A stretch of DNA of 64,000 bases, taken from NCBI GenBank assembly GCA_030844895.1, contig CM061224.1:72796567-72860566 (forward strand). Reading direction: 5' to 3'. Shown in pieces: positions 33,305 to 43,860 of this stretch. How positions within the stretch are numbered: the stretch's first letter is position 1; every line of letters starts with the position of its first letter. Source of the stretch: Ambrosia x helenae (Eukaryota > Streptophyta > Magnoliopsida > Asterales > Asteraceae). A model generated the notes under the pieces. It had not been told where the DNA came from. It saw only the letters and a list, made by a program, of their open reading frames with translations, and ran no database searches. A program made the translations under genes and the position numbers.

Positions 33305-34660
33305 ATGTACACAAGGAAGAGAAAATCAACCTTTGTAGTACATGATGAAAACATACACATTTCACCAAACACCACCTCAACTGCACAATCCACTCCTCCT
33401 ATCACATCTATTCCAATCACCTCATTCTCACCACACACATCCAAGTTCAGATCCCACAGACCACCACCAACCATTACACCATTGGTTGTTCAATATCCCC
33501 TTGAACTTGATCTACTCAAGGGGGAATTACAATCCTTCTACAATACTGAACAGCCATCAGAAAGATCCTTCCCATCTCTCCCAAACTTCCCTGTTCCCCT
33601 CAACCTTGATAAATATCTGAAATACAAGGGTGAACAGGTGGATGCCATCATTAAGGAGAAATGCAAAGGGAAGGATGACAGGACTGCTCAGGGCATCCAT
33701 TCAGCAGAGCTTAGCAAACTCAGAAGGATTGAAGACTTTGCTAAGACCCTGAGCAACTCCATGTCCTCCATGCCTCTCAGTGTTGACTTGGAAAAGGAGG
33801 TAAGGGATTCTCTTCTGGAACAGATTATGGCAACCAAGCCTTATAAAGCAACCAAGAAGCAGTTCAATGGTTGGACCACACATGCTTTGAGAGAAGAGCT
33901 ACTCAGAATTGAAGAAATGGCCAAAGACCCCAAGGCTAAAGTCTCTACTCCTAATTTTGGCAAAGGCAGAGACCCAGTCAGAGCCTTAAAGTTTAAAAGG
34001 ATGAGGCAAGAGATAGTAGCTGCCAACTATGGGGAAATGAGGTCAGTTTCCAGATGGTCTGAGCTAAGGTTGGTTGAGACATACAAAAGTCTGGAAGAAA
34101 ACAGAAAGAAGGATCCCAGCCTACCAAGAAAACCAGTTTACACTAATGAGCCAATGATGAAGAGACCCCAACAGACCTTTACCTTGGACAGCTTACTTGA
34201 CACCTCTGATCTAACAACTGCTGCAAGAAGACAGTTCAAGAAACAGAAGGAAATGTCAGAGGAAGATCAGAGGAAGTTTGCTGATACATTCATCAAGGAA
34301 GGGCTCTTCAATCAAGTACATTTCTTCTCTGATCCTACAACAGAGAAGCTCAGAGAACTCATTGGAAGACCACCTTCACCCAACTCATCAAGAATAAAGA
34401 TTCAACTCAGCAAATCCACTGACTCAAAGATTCTAAAATGGAAAGTCAACAAGGACAACCATGAATTGACATTGCTCAGGTCAGATGGAAGGGTTCAGAA
34501 GATCAGCATGGATGATGCTTACAGTTTATGTGCAGAGGATCACCATACACTGCTAAATCTGGAACTAGAAAGAGATGAAGAAGACTTGTTTGCTCTGAAC
34601 TTTGAATTACAATTCAAAGGTCAAATCAGAGAAAGTCTGATGAGGAATAAAGATCAATAA
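33305..34660 (+). CDS. Extra 3' ORF of element C, C-terminal block
   Basis: 451 codons ending TAA just before the polypurine tract. Begins basic (MYTRKRKSTF), then a His/Pro/Ser-rich linker. Next is a long, largely helical charged region (ELSKLRRIEDFAKTLSNSMS, NGWTTHALREELLRIEEMAK), and last a globular-looking end (TEKLRELIGRPPSPNSS, ILKWKVNKDNHELTLLRSDG). It is in sense orientation and has stayed open for 1.35 kb, unlike random sequence. I do not recognise a family with a known function. Confidence 0.62.
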   Translation: MYTRKRKSTFVVHDENIHISPNTTSTAQSTPPITSIPITSFSPHTSKFRSHRPPPTITPLVVQYPLELDLLKGELQSFYNTEQPSERSFPSLPNFPVPLNLDKYLKYKGEQVDAIIKEKCKGKDDRTAQGIHSAELSKLRRIEDFAKTLSNSMSSMPLSVDLEKEVRDSLLEQIMATKPYKATKKQFNGWTTHALREELLRIEEMAKDPKAKVSTPNFGKGRDPVRALKFKRMRQEIVAANYGEMRSVSRWSELRLVETYKSLEENRKKDPSLPRKPVYTNEPMMKRPQQTFTLDSLLDTSDLTTAARRQFKKQKEMSEEDQRKFADTFIKEGLFNQVHFFSDPTTEKLRELIGRPPSPNSSRIKIQLSKSTDSKILKWKVNKDNHELTLLRSDGRVQKISMDDAYSLCAEDHHTLLNLELERDEEDLFALNFELQFKGQIRESLMRNKDQ

Positions 34661-34689
34661 ATAAAGCTGAGTTTTGGCATCATCTGTTC

Positions 34690-34700
34690 TAGGGGGAGAT
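34690..34700 (+). other. Polypurine tract of element C
   Basis: TAGGGGGAGAT directly precedes the 3' LTR. Confidence 0.85.
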
Positions 34701-35406
34701 TGTTGGGTCTGCTGACATGGAGAAGAACAGATGATTAGAAAGCCAAAATATGCTAACAGTTTGATCCTTTGAATAAACAGTTTTTACAACTTACTTCTCC
34801 CAAAAGACTTCTGACTCTAACAACTGTTCTATCCAAACAATTGCTTAACAACTGCTGATACAAAGGACTGCTGAATAAACAACTGATGAAGAACAACTGG
34901 TGACCAAAGGTCTGATGAAGAACAACTGCTGACTCAAGTACTGAAGACTAAAGCACTGCTGGAGCCAACAGCACTTAGGCTTCAGCAGTGGATACAAGAC
35001 CATCAGAGTTTTCCTACAACAGCTGTTTACTATCAGTACTTTCAATGTAACAGTAGTTTGTAATAGGCAGATGTTTATGTTTGTTATTCTGTTAGAGGTC
35101 ACTGTCTTAGGTGACGTCAGCTTAGGTCATCAGTGTTTTGAGTCTGTCTATAAATAGAACAGTGCTTGTACTGTTCTATTGCATCACACACACAAACATT
35201 CTCTTAGACAAACACTGTGTGATCAGGCTGAGGGGAGTAATTGTACGATTGTAATCTTTTAGATAAATGAAAGCTTTCGATCTGAAAACATTTACTCTCT
35301 TGTTTTGATTAACAGTTTATTATTCCGCTGCACTTTCATTCTATATTCATTTCATTATTATCATATTTAGTTAAACAATCAAAACAATCAAACTCAGAAC
35401 CTAACA
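34701..35406 (+). repeat. 3' LTR of element C
   Basis: 706 bp, TGTTGGG to CCTAACA. Nearly identical to the 5' LTR apart from the extra repeat unit and scattered substitutions. Confidence 0.93.
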
Positions 35407-37388
35407 GATGCCATTTTGCTCCTTAATTGACCCTCAATAAAAACCCTCTATTACAGATTTGTTATTATGTCTTCTTCGGGTTTATTGAGTTTAGGTTAGG
35501 GTTAGGGTTTATAAGCATTTGGGGAAGATGATGAACACTCATGAATTGTTAAATATCATCTTGTTTCAATTTAAATCAACAAAATGCTTTATAGTCTGGT
35601 GGTGTTGTTGTTATGTTTCACCCCTTAAGAACCGGGTTCGAACCTTGAAATCCACGGTTCTGGCTATATATTTTTTTTAAAAATCTTATTTTCTTTTATT
35701 TATTCTTTATTATTTTACATTAATTCTATAATATTTATAGAAAATCCATCTTTTATCCAAAAATTATAAAAATTTAGGGGTAGACTCTTGACACCTCCTA
35801 GAAAATTATCATATTTTTATTTTCTAGAAAATATTTTATTTCATAATTTTTATTAATTTAATTTTTTAAATCATATTTAATTGATTAAAAAATCAATTTA
35901 AATGATTTTTATCTCAAATTTTTTGATAAATTATTTCTAATCACCATGAACAAAAATAAAAATTATTGGTTCAGAAAACATATATTTTTATTGATTTTCC
36001 TATTTTTAATCATTTAAACATGATTTAAATTCATTAAATCGGTTTTAAATACAAATAAAATGAAAACATTTATGAGAAAAATATTTTCATTGATTTACAT
36101 CAGAAAGCATTCAGTTTCTATATAAATAATATTTTTGGATCATATCTTATATTTTTATTCTTATTCATGTTTAATTACGCATAATTAATCATTTATTTAC
36201 TTATGTTATTTTACATCTATTTTATAAATACTTTTCTTATAAAATAGAAATCTTCCTGAGTTTGAAAGTCTTAATTCTTATTTGTTTGGGTCATTGTGTA
36301 ACTCATAATTATTTGTTCAAATATTTATAATTATTGCATTTATTTACAATAATTTATTAAAGTAATTAACTAAATTATTTTGTCTTAATTTTTCAAAACA
36401 TATTTTTATCTAAATATTCAATTGGTAATATTTAGATTACTAAATCATAACCATAGATTTTTATCATATTATTTTTGTGATACATATTAAATTGTTTATC
36501 TCAAAAACTCTAATTCCCCAAATCAACTTAGTAAACCCTAACGCCTTAGAACCCTAGACACCTTAGATTTTTTAAGTCACTTTCCTCATTAGTATTCTTA
36601 TACATATATAATTAGGTTGAATTCTTCGGAATTACCAAGCTTATTTTATGACGAGTTTGGTTAGGATTTGTCACGCTTCGCAAAACTGTGAGTATATCTT
36701 CCCCCTTTTTATGTTTTACACTTTTGAGGTGACTCATGTACGCTTATTACTTCGCTCACTTAATCATGTTTTATTCTATATTCACAATCGCAATTTTTGT
36801 ATGTGTTTTACTTGTTAATCGCTGATAGTGTTTACTTATGACCTTAATCATTAACCCGGTGTGGTCCTAGCATAGCAATAAATAGTACTAAGGTATATAC
36901 CCCTTGTTGACTTACGTGTTCGAGTTAAGTCCTTGGTTATAGTTATGTGTGAACGATATTCTCTTGTCGTCTACTCTATATAATCATACTATTGAGCGAA
37001 TACTATACATATATACTAGATATCCCATTATTCTTGTACATAGCTTGAACACTAAATTGTAGACAGTATAATACGTGAATTGCGAAACTCTTTTTCTACT
37101 ATATGTATTCGAACAGGGTATGCTCAAAAATACATTTTGTATTGACATATACTATTTTCGTACATGTTTCAGGTTATTTATGAGATGACTTTTACGCTTT
37201 TGGAATCTTACTTAGATTTTGGATTCATTGTATTTCAGTTTTGTTGGCATTTAGAACCGTTGTATTTCATTTCAATGTAATAAACTATTTAATCAATGTA
37301 TCAATATTTACACTTTTAGTCCATGAGCTATTGAACAATCGTCACTTCGTGGCACCTCGATGATTCCGCTATCAGTTGGGGTGTTACA
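35407..37388 (+). repeat. 3' LTR of element B, second part
   Basis: Resumes with the duplicated GATGC and continues colinear with LTR1 (from about 14677). It ends GGGGTGTTACA. It carries the tRNA-like segment at 35591-35663. Confidence 0.92.
35591..35663 (+). other. tRNA-like segment in LTR2 of element B
   Basis: Same layout as 14837-14909, with A box ATAGTCTGGTGGTG and B box CCGGGTTCGAACC, so it was part of the LTR before insertion. Confidence 0.45.
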
Positions 37389-37393
37389 TAAGC

Positions 37394-38348
37394 TCCCGCA
37401 ATCCCCGAATAAAGGAACCCAAACTCATTCTGCGAAGTAGTGTAGGCCATCGGACCCAAGTTCAAGGTGCTTATCGGCACCATGCATAGTTTTAGCTTTA
37501 AGGTTTTCCTCCTTCAAAGCTTCAAGTTGCGCAGAACGAATTCGATCAGGTAAAGAAGAATGGATGTGAGTTGTAAAGCTCGAACATGACGAGGTTTCGC
37601 AGATTCCTTCCTGCTCAAGGCGTCTGCCACAACATTCGCCTTGCCAGGATGGTATTTAATAGCACAGTCATAATCATTAAGGCGTTCGACCAGCGACCCT
37701 GCCGCATGTTCAACTCCTTCTGATCGAAAATATGCTGGAGACTCTTGTGAGCGGTATAAATGGTGCACTTGGTACCGTACAAGTAATGGCTCCAAATCTT
37801 CAGAGCGAAAACCACCGCACCCAATTCCAAGTCATGGGTAGTATAGTTCTTCTCGTGAACCTTAAGCTGACGAGAAGCTTAAGCAATTATCTTCTCGCGT
37901 TGCATCAACACGCAACCGAGACCATATTTAGAAGCATCACAATACACAACGAAATCATCCATACCATCAGGTAGAGATAAGATAGGCGCAGAACAAAGTT
38001 TCAGTTTCAACATCTGAAATGCTGACTCCTGTGAATCGCCCCGGTCAAACTTTCGGTCTTTCTGGGTAAGAGTGGTGAGGGGTTGAGCGATCTTCGAAAA
38101 TCCCTCAATGAAAGGACGATAATAACCCACAAGACCTAGGAATTGCCGCACCTTAGATGGCGTCTTTGGTGCTTCCCAGTCTTTAATGGCTTCGATCTTA
38201 GCCGATCGACATGGATTTCGAGTTCATTAACCACATGACCTAGAAACTGGACTTCGCGTAACCAAAAGTCACACTTCAAGAACTTAGCATACAACTGTTC
38301 TCGCCTTAAGAGTTCCAAGACTAGTCGCAAGTGTTTATCTTGGTCCAC
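37394..38348 (-). pseudogene. Ty3/gypsy reverse transcriptase C-terminus and RNase H (element G)
   Basis: Minus-strand blocks: 38136-38348 (LRREQLYAKFLKCDFWL, QFLGHVV), 37879-38151 (RQFLGLVGYYRPFIEGF, VVYCDASKYGLGCVL), 37615-37830 (the start of the RNase H core, ELGAVVFALKIW) and 37514-37795 (YHPGKANVVADALSRK). The D of YCDAS and the E of ELGAVV are RNase H residues. Several frame changes break it. The YxDD box, protease and gag are missing: the sequence passes almost directly from this block to the primer site at 38446, so the element carries a large internal deletion. Confidence 0.88.
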
Positions 38349-38445
38349 TTTGCTATAGAAGGACTCATAACATGTGACCGTCTAGTGTGTGTGACTCGGC
38401 TATAGACCAGACTCTACATGCAGTCCTAGTTCACTATAACCATTG

Positions 38446-38457
38446 GCTCGGATACTA
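38446..38457 (-). other. Primer binding site of element G
   Basis: Plus strand GCTCGGATACTA is two bases from the complement of the initiator tRNA-Met primer site. It sits just left of the LTR starting at 38461. Confidence 0.6.
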
Positions 38458-38460
38458 ATC

Positions 38461-40363
38461 TGTCACACCTTCAAATTCCACTTGCGGGGTTTTACCGTGA
38501 GGCGCATGACATACCAGGATCCAAGTCAACGGTCACAATAAACAACAACTATATGCTATGAAAATAACGTACAAATACCAACCACGCAGTTTATAAGTTC
38601 AAAGTAAAACAGACAATGACAGTGGAAGATTTAATGTTTACAAAACCATATTTCAAAGTATGTATGCAAACCAATTACGGTTTACTTATGAATGCAAGAC
38701 TAGACGCAGTGCGAGTCCAGTGCGCCTAAGACTCCCTGCTACCTTAACGACCTGAGAAAACATGCAAAGTTAGACAACATATACAGTGCTGGTGAGTCAC
38801 AGAGATAAAGTTTGTAATTATAGTAATCCAGACCCAACAATCCCTACATCTATACCTGATGCTAGCTAGACATCGTTACATGATACTATATTGTCGTGAA
38901 CCACTGCTGAACGTTTAGAATGCCTCAATACCCGTCACCGTTCATCACCCGGTGCCGTAAGTTATAGGACAAATATGCACCCGCCACCGACCTCCAGCCG
39001 GCCTAAGTGGGGCTTGCTAGGCCCAATAGATCTATTCACACTTTTCCCTCTATGTATCCACATATTAATGGTTCACTAAGTTTTAGAGGACTTTACCGAT
39101 GAATAAGAGTCACTAAGTATCCATGTGATATAATGTAATATGTTGGTCTAAAGTAAGAAAGTTTGTACCGCATGTTTCTCCCCCAAAAGTAATGAAATAG
39201 TAAAGGATGGAGCTGTGACACTCACCTTAGATTGCGTTCTTCAAAATAAAGAATAAAAGACAAGCCTTGATAATTCCAAATACCGGAGATCTATGATAAA
39301 AGTTTGTATAAGTGTTTTGACTAATAACCCTAATGTTAACTAGTCCCCGATTGTCCAGATCATGACTAAGTATGTTTAAAAACGTGTTTGACTGTTAAAC
39401 CGACACACTAGACCGACTCGACATCCCGTTGGTGACCCTGTTCAAAGTTTGGTTCGACCCCGAGGATCCCCATTCGACCCCACGACAGGTCGAATGGGAT
39501 CTGGTTCGACCCAGTCTGTAGCAAATATTCTAAAAAGCATCAAATCGCATCAAAACACTCGGAAAACAATACGAAGCACAACAGTCAAGTTTGAATAACA
39601 TATCCCCACAAAACCCTACCAAATTTACTCTAAAATCAGTCCGTTTTAATGTTTACCCAAAATGGCAAAATTATGGAGTTGTCACATCATGCATGAAAAC
39701 TTTACCCAATTTGGAAACTTTATGAAATCATTCAATAATTAGCTTAAATTGCTCAGGTTATTATGTGTATGAAAACCCCCAATCATTTCATTAACATAAT
39801 CATCAAGAATCAAACCCTAGGTTTACAAAATCCCCAAATTAGACAAAACATCATCATCCAACAACTTGTGGCCTAAGATAACGAAAACTCATCATCAATA
39901 ACAATCCTAGAACATCTCTATATCATCTACACAACATTCAAACATCAAACAACACATAACACAACATAAAGGATTCTTAACACGTGTTAATTTATATGAA
40001 AACTCTTGTTTTATGATAAGGTTTTGTTTAGAAAGCTGTTAGAAAGGTTTTCAATCATAAAAACTAACTTAAAACAGATCTGGACCTTTGGGGTTTAATG
40101 AAAACGAATCAAAATGCTTTAAAAAGGATTGTGGATGAAGAACAAACCCTAGATCTTAACTTGTTCATGTAATTCACCAACAACAGGACTCGAGACTTGT
40201 GTGTACATAAAATAACATCAATGATCCTCCAGATCATTGAACCCTGGACAATACGTAAGGTGACCCGACTCAACTGACCCAGTTAAGTACGTTAATAAAA
40301 TGTTTCTCGCTAAGGTAGCTTACAAGTTTGTAAAATGTTAAGTTGGATATGTCGGGTGTCACA
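38461..40363 (-). repeat. 5' LTR of gypsy element G
   Basis: Starts TGTCACACC and ends GGTGTCACA (1903 bp). From 39437 on it matches the left LTR at 3415-5158. Compared with that copy it lacks about 1 kb that includes the TATA box (junction near 40160) and has about 230 extra bases near 39560-39780. Because this is the 5' LTR, the copy is probably transcriptionally dead. Confidence 0.85.
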
Positions 40364-41880
40364 ATATTTGCTCTCAAAACTCTTATTATTTGACACTAAA
40401 ACCGTTAATGTTCAAAATCGTAAAGACGCTTCCCTATGATAATTTAAAACTTTCCCTCTTAAAAATTCAAAACTTAGGGCTTATTTATTAAAGATGGTTT
40501 TAAACTTATAATTATTATTATTATTTATCAAAATAAAATGATGCTACATACAAAATCTTTAGAAAATAACCAACTGATTTTAAACAGGTTTTTATAAAAT
40601 AACCTCTCAACTTGAATATTATTGAACAATGCAACCAAGTATATATAATGATACAATGTTATATCTTATATAAATCAATTAATTATTAATAATAACAATA
40701 ACAATATTTGCTCTCAAAACACTTATTATTTGCCACTCAACACTGTTAATGTTCAAAATCGTAAACATGCTTCCCTATCATAATTTAAAACTTTCCTCTT
40801 AAAAATTCAAAACTTGGGGCTTATTTGTATTATTTATTATTAATTGGAAGATCTATTTTACAACAACTGTTGACTTGTCAACCGATGTTCTCAAAATAGC
40901 TGTCATCGAAAAGAATTTTAGATGTGATGAAAAAACTGTCATCCAATAGAATTTCACTTAGAATTTGCAATACGCCACATAAATGAATTAATTAACTAAT
41001 AATAATAATAACTATAACAATATTTTCTCTCACAACTCTTATTATTTGCAACTCGACCCTGTTAATGTTCAAATTCGTAAACACGCTTCCCTATGATAAT
41101 TTAAAAGTTTCCTTCTTAAAAATTCAAAACTTAGGGCTTATTTATTAAAGATGGTTTTAAAATATGTATTAATGTTATTTATTTATCAAAATGAAATGAT
41201 GCTACATACAAAATCTTTAGAAATAACAAACTGATTTTGAACAGGGTTCTTATAAGATAGGTTCTTAATTTGAATGTCATTGATCAATACAACCAAGTAA
41301 ATATAATGATAAAATGTGATAACTTATATGAATCAATTAATTAATAATAATAACAACAATATTTGCTCTCAAAACTCTTATTATTTGCCACTCAACACTG
41401 TTAGTGTTCAAAATCGTAAACACGTTTCCCTATTATAATTTAAAACTTTCCCTCTTAAAAATTTAAAACTTAGGGCTTATTTATTAAAAGATGGTTTTAA
41501 AAATTATTATTATTATTATTATTATTTATTTATTTATCAAAATGAAATGATGCTACATACAAAATTTTAGAAAATAACCAACTGATTTTAAACAGGTTTC
41601 TTATAAAGTAACCTCTCAACTTGAATATTATTGAACAATGCAACCAAGTATATATAATGATACAATGTTATATCTTATATAAATAATTAATGAATAATAA
41701 TAATAACAATAAGAATAACAATATTTGCTCTCAAAACTCTCCTATCATAATTTTAAACAGGCTTCCCTATCATAATTTAAATCTTTCTTTCTTAAACATT
41801 CAAAACTTAGGGCTTATTTGTTTTATTTATTATTAATCGGAAGATCTGTTTTACAAAAACTGTTGACTTGTCAACAGGTG
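40364..41880. repeat. Tandem array of units of about 340 bp
   Basis: The block CAATATTTGCTCTCAAAACTC recurs near 40363, 40703, 41017, 41356 and 41718. Each time it is followed by the same landmarks (GTTAATGTTCAAAATCGTAAAC, CTTAGGGCTTATTT, AATGATGCTACATAC). Unit spacing is about 315-360 bp, varying with ATT microsatellite length. The array begins immediately after the G LTR. No coding potential seen. Confidence 0.85.
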
Positions 41881-41884
41881 TTCT

Positions 41885-42410
41885 CAAAACAGCGATCATC
41901 CAACACAACTTCAGTTTATACTATAGAATATTTAGAAACATGTCTTGACTATAAGCAGACATTACGAAAAAATACCAACAGAGTGAAGAGAATTCTTCTA
42001 CTTATAAATTACAACATTTATTTTAAAAGAAACATCTGTTGGTAAGTCAACAGATGTAATGAAACAACTGTAATACAATCTTCAGAAAAGTTGGACAGAT
42101 CTTCACAAAACAACTGTCATCGAATACAACTTCAATTTATACTATAGACTATTTACAAACATGTCTTGACCGTAACTGTAATACAATCTTCGAAAAAGTT
42201 GGACACATCTTCACAAAACAACTGTCATTGAATACAACTTCAATTTATACTATAAACTATTTACAAACATGTCTTGACCGTAACTGTAATACAATCTTCG
42301 AAAAAGTTGGACAGATCTTCACAAAACAATTGTCATCGAATACAACTTCAATTTATACTATAGACTATTTACAAACATGTCTTGACCGTAGACAGACGTT
42401 ACAAAAAAAT
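41885..42410. repeat. 108-bp tandem repeat
   Basis: TTGGACAGATCTTCACAAAAC (or its variant) starts at 42091, 42199 and 42307, exactly 108 bases apart. Each copy is followed by CAACTTCAATTTATACTATA and CATGTCTTGACCG. A more diverged copy lies upstream near 41885-41960. Confidence 0.88.
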
Positions 42411-42710
42411 ACTAACAGAATGAAAATAATTCTTTTACTAATCTTCAGAAAACTTCAAACTGTTGTTGCTAATACATTCAAATCAACTTTGAATATAACA
42501 TGTCTTTATTCATCCATCAGTCTTCAACACATATATTTGTTTCTTTGACTGGAAAGAATCTCCAAAAGATTAACCTTGAATACTCAACATACTCAAGGTG
42601 CTTCCTCACATACTCTGTTTGTTAATAGAACAGCAAAAAACATTCATGGTTATACTTCAACAACAGGCCTTGAAAAACAAACTAAAGAAATAAGAAATTC
42701 AACAAACATA

Positions 42711-43249
42711 CCTGTTGACAAGCACAACAGCGGGAACCACAAAAGCGGAAGTAGACGCAGACGACTTCCTCAAAAGATAAGCATAGTGGCGTAAAAGCAT
42801 AATTGCAATCAATGTCTTGCCTAATGCCATCTAGAAAAACACTTGATTGCTTAAGCTAACGCCTCTATCTGTTAATGGTCAAATATTCACAAAAATACTA
42901 AATCAAGCATGACTCAAATTAATCAAACACACAAGTTGATCAGAAAAAAATTAACATACATTAAACACTTGCATAGATGGCTTTAAAAAAGTAAAGACAT
43001 ACCCATCTTGAGTTTGACGTTGCCAATCTACAACCTTTGGTAATGGCATAACAAATATTTTTCTTTGATTGTAAGAATCTTTCAAATTCGACACCTTATT
43101 AAACGTAAATACTCGGGTTGCTAATGCAACAAACAAAAATTGAGGGTTATTGAAAACCAAAACGGATAAATTTTATTCATATTGATAAGATCGATTAGAA
43201 TTAGGTTACCTGATACTCGAATCCTTCGACGTGAACGTGAGAGAAGCAT
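42711..43249 (-). pseudogene. Three-exon gene fragment including a Dicer-like helicase exon
   Basis: Minus strand. Exon 1 (43210-43249) begins with ATG. A GT-AG intron of 89 bases leads to exon 2 (42960-43120), and a GTATGT-AG intron of 91 bases to exon 3 (42711-42868). Exons 1 and 2 join in frame; I do not recognise them. Exon 3, in one frame, reads GKTLIAIMLLRHYAYLLRK then FVVPAVVLV. These match in order the ATP-binding motif I and motif Ia of the plant Dicer-like (DCL3-type) helicase. An in-frame stop and a frame change lie just before it, and no further Dicer exons follow. It looks like a captured, non-functional copy with intact splice sites. Confidence 0.55.
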
Positions 43250-43316
43250 CTGTTACGATTTAAAAATTATTTGAGAGATTTAAAAATTATTTGAGAGAAA
43301 GAGAGGGACATGATAC

Positions 43317-43325
43317 CTTTATATA
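43317..43325 (-). promoter_or_regulatory. TATA-like box upstream of the Dicer-fragment gene
   Basis: Minus strand TATATAAAG, about 70 bases before the ATG at 43249. A duplicated 21-bp block (ATTTAAAAATTATTTGAGAG) lies between them at 43257-43297. Confidence 0.4.
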
Positions 43326-43459
43326 GTTGTGTAATGGGATATCAAATTTGAAATTTGAATTTGAATTTGGAGCTCAAATTTAAAACCAATAGTCCTAGAA
43401 AACTCTATTGTGTCAAGTGGCAATATTTAATTAATTTATTAACAACCACTGTTCAGGCA

Positions 43460-43860
43460 AGTGGCATTATTTAATTATGGGGGATTGAATTTTAATAACC
43501 AAAACTGTTCGAAATTGCCCGTTGACACCCCAAACTAAAAAACTGGCCATATATAACCTATACTATTAACCTATTGGATTCTGACACCCAATTTGAGTTA
43601 AGTCACTAACCCAGTAACTTTGGAAGTGCCACGTCCGATTGGGGGTGCCACGTTAACATTACATGCCAGATTGGGGGTGCCACATCAGCCAAAACACTAA
43701 CTGGGTTAGTGACATAACCCAAATTGGGTGCCAGAATCAAATAGGTTAATAGTACAAGTTATATATGACCAAATTTTTAGTTTGGGGTGCTAACGGCAAT
43801 TTCAAATAGTTTATGTTATTAAAAATACAATTCCCCTTTAATTATTTAAATGTGACGTCA
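43460..43860. mobile_element. Foldback MITE
   Basis: Two arms of about 160 bases are reverse complements. Landmarks: GAAATTGCCCGTTGACACCCC at the left core against GGGGTGCTAACGGCAATTTC at the right; ATTAACCTATTGGATTCTG against CAGAATCAAATAGGTTAAT. Pairing continues outward through TTTAATAACC/GTTATTAAAA. The centre holds two short direct repeats (GATTGGGGGTGCCAC). No coding sequence; superfamily not determined. Confidence 0.8.

Larger units (their letters stand above)
22888..35406 (+). mobile_element. Element C: Sirevirus-like Ty1/copia retrotransposon with extra 3' ORFs
   Basis: A near-complete 12.5-kb copia element. LTRs at 22888-23565 and 34701-35406, perfect target duplication GATGC (22883-22887 and 35407-35411), primer site 23568-23579 and polypurine tract 34690-34700. 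Gene order is gag, protease, integrase, reverse transcriptase, RNase H, then about 3.9 kb of additional sense-strand ORFs. A long gag with coiled-coil character and extra ORFs behind pol fit the Sirevirus lineage. One frameshift and two stop codons break gag-pol, so it is not autonomous as it stands. Confidence 0.93.
13955..37388 (+). mobile_element. Element B: non-autonomous gypsy-like LTR element carrying nested insertions
   Basis: LTRs start TGTGACATCC at 13955 and 22118. The first ends GTGTCACA at 18499 and the second GTGTTACA at 37388. Flanks CAAGC (13950-13954) and TAAGC (37389-37393) are a target duplication with one change, and the G pol reading continues across. Primer site 18503-18514 and polypurine tract 22101-22117 give plus orientation. 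The internal region (18500-22117) shows no long ORF. LTR1 contains a Cassandra array; LTR2 contains copia element C. Without these, the LTRs are about 2.6 and 2.75 kb. Confidence 0.92.
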
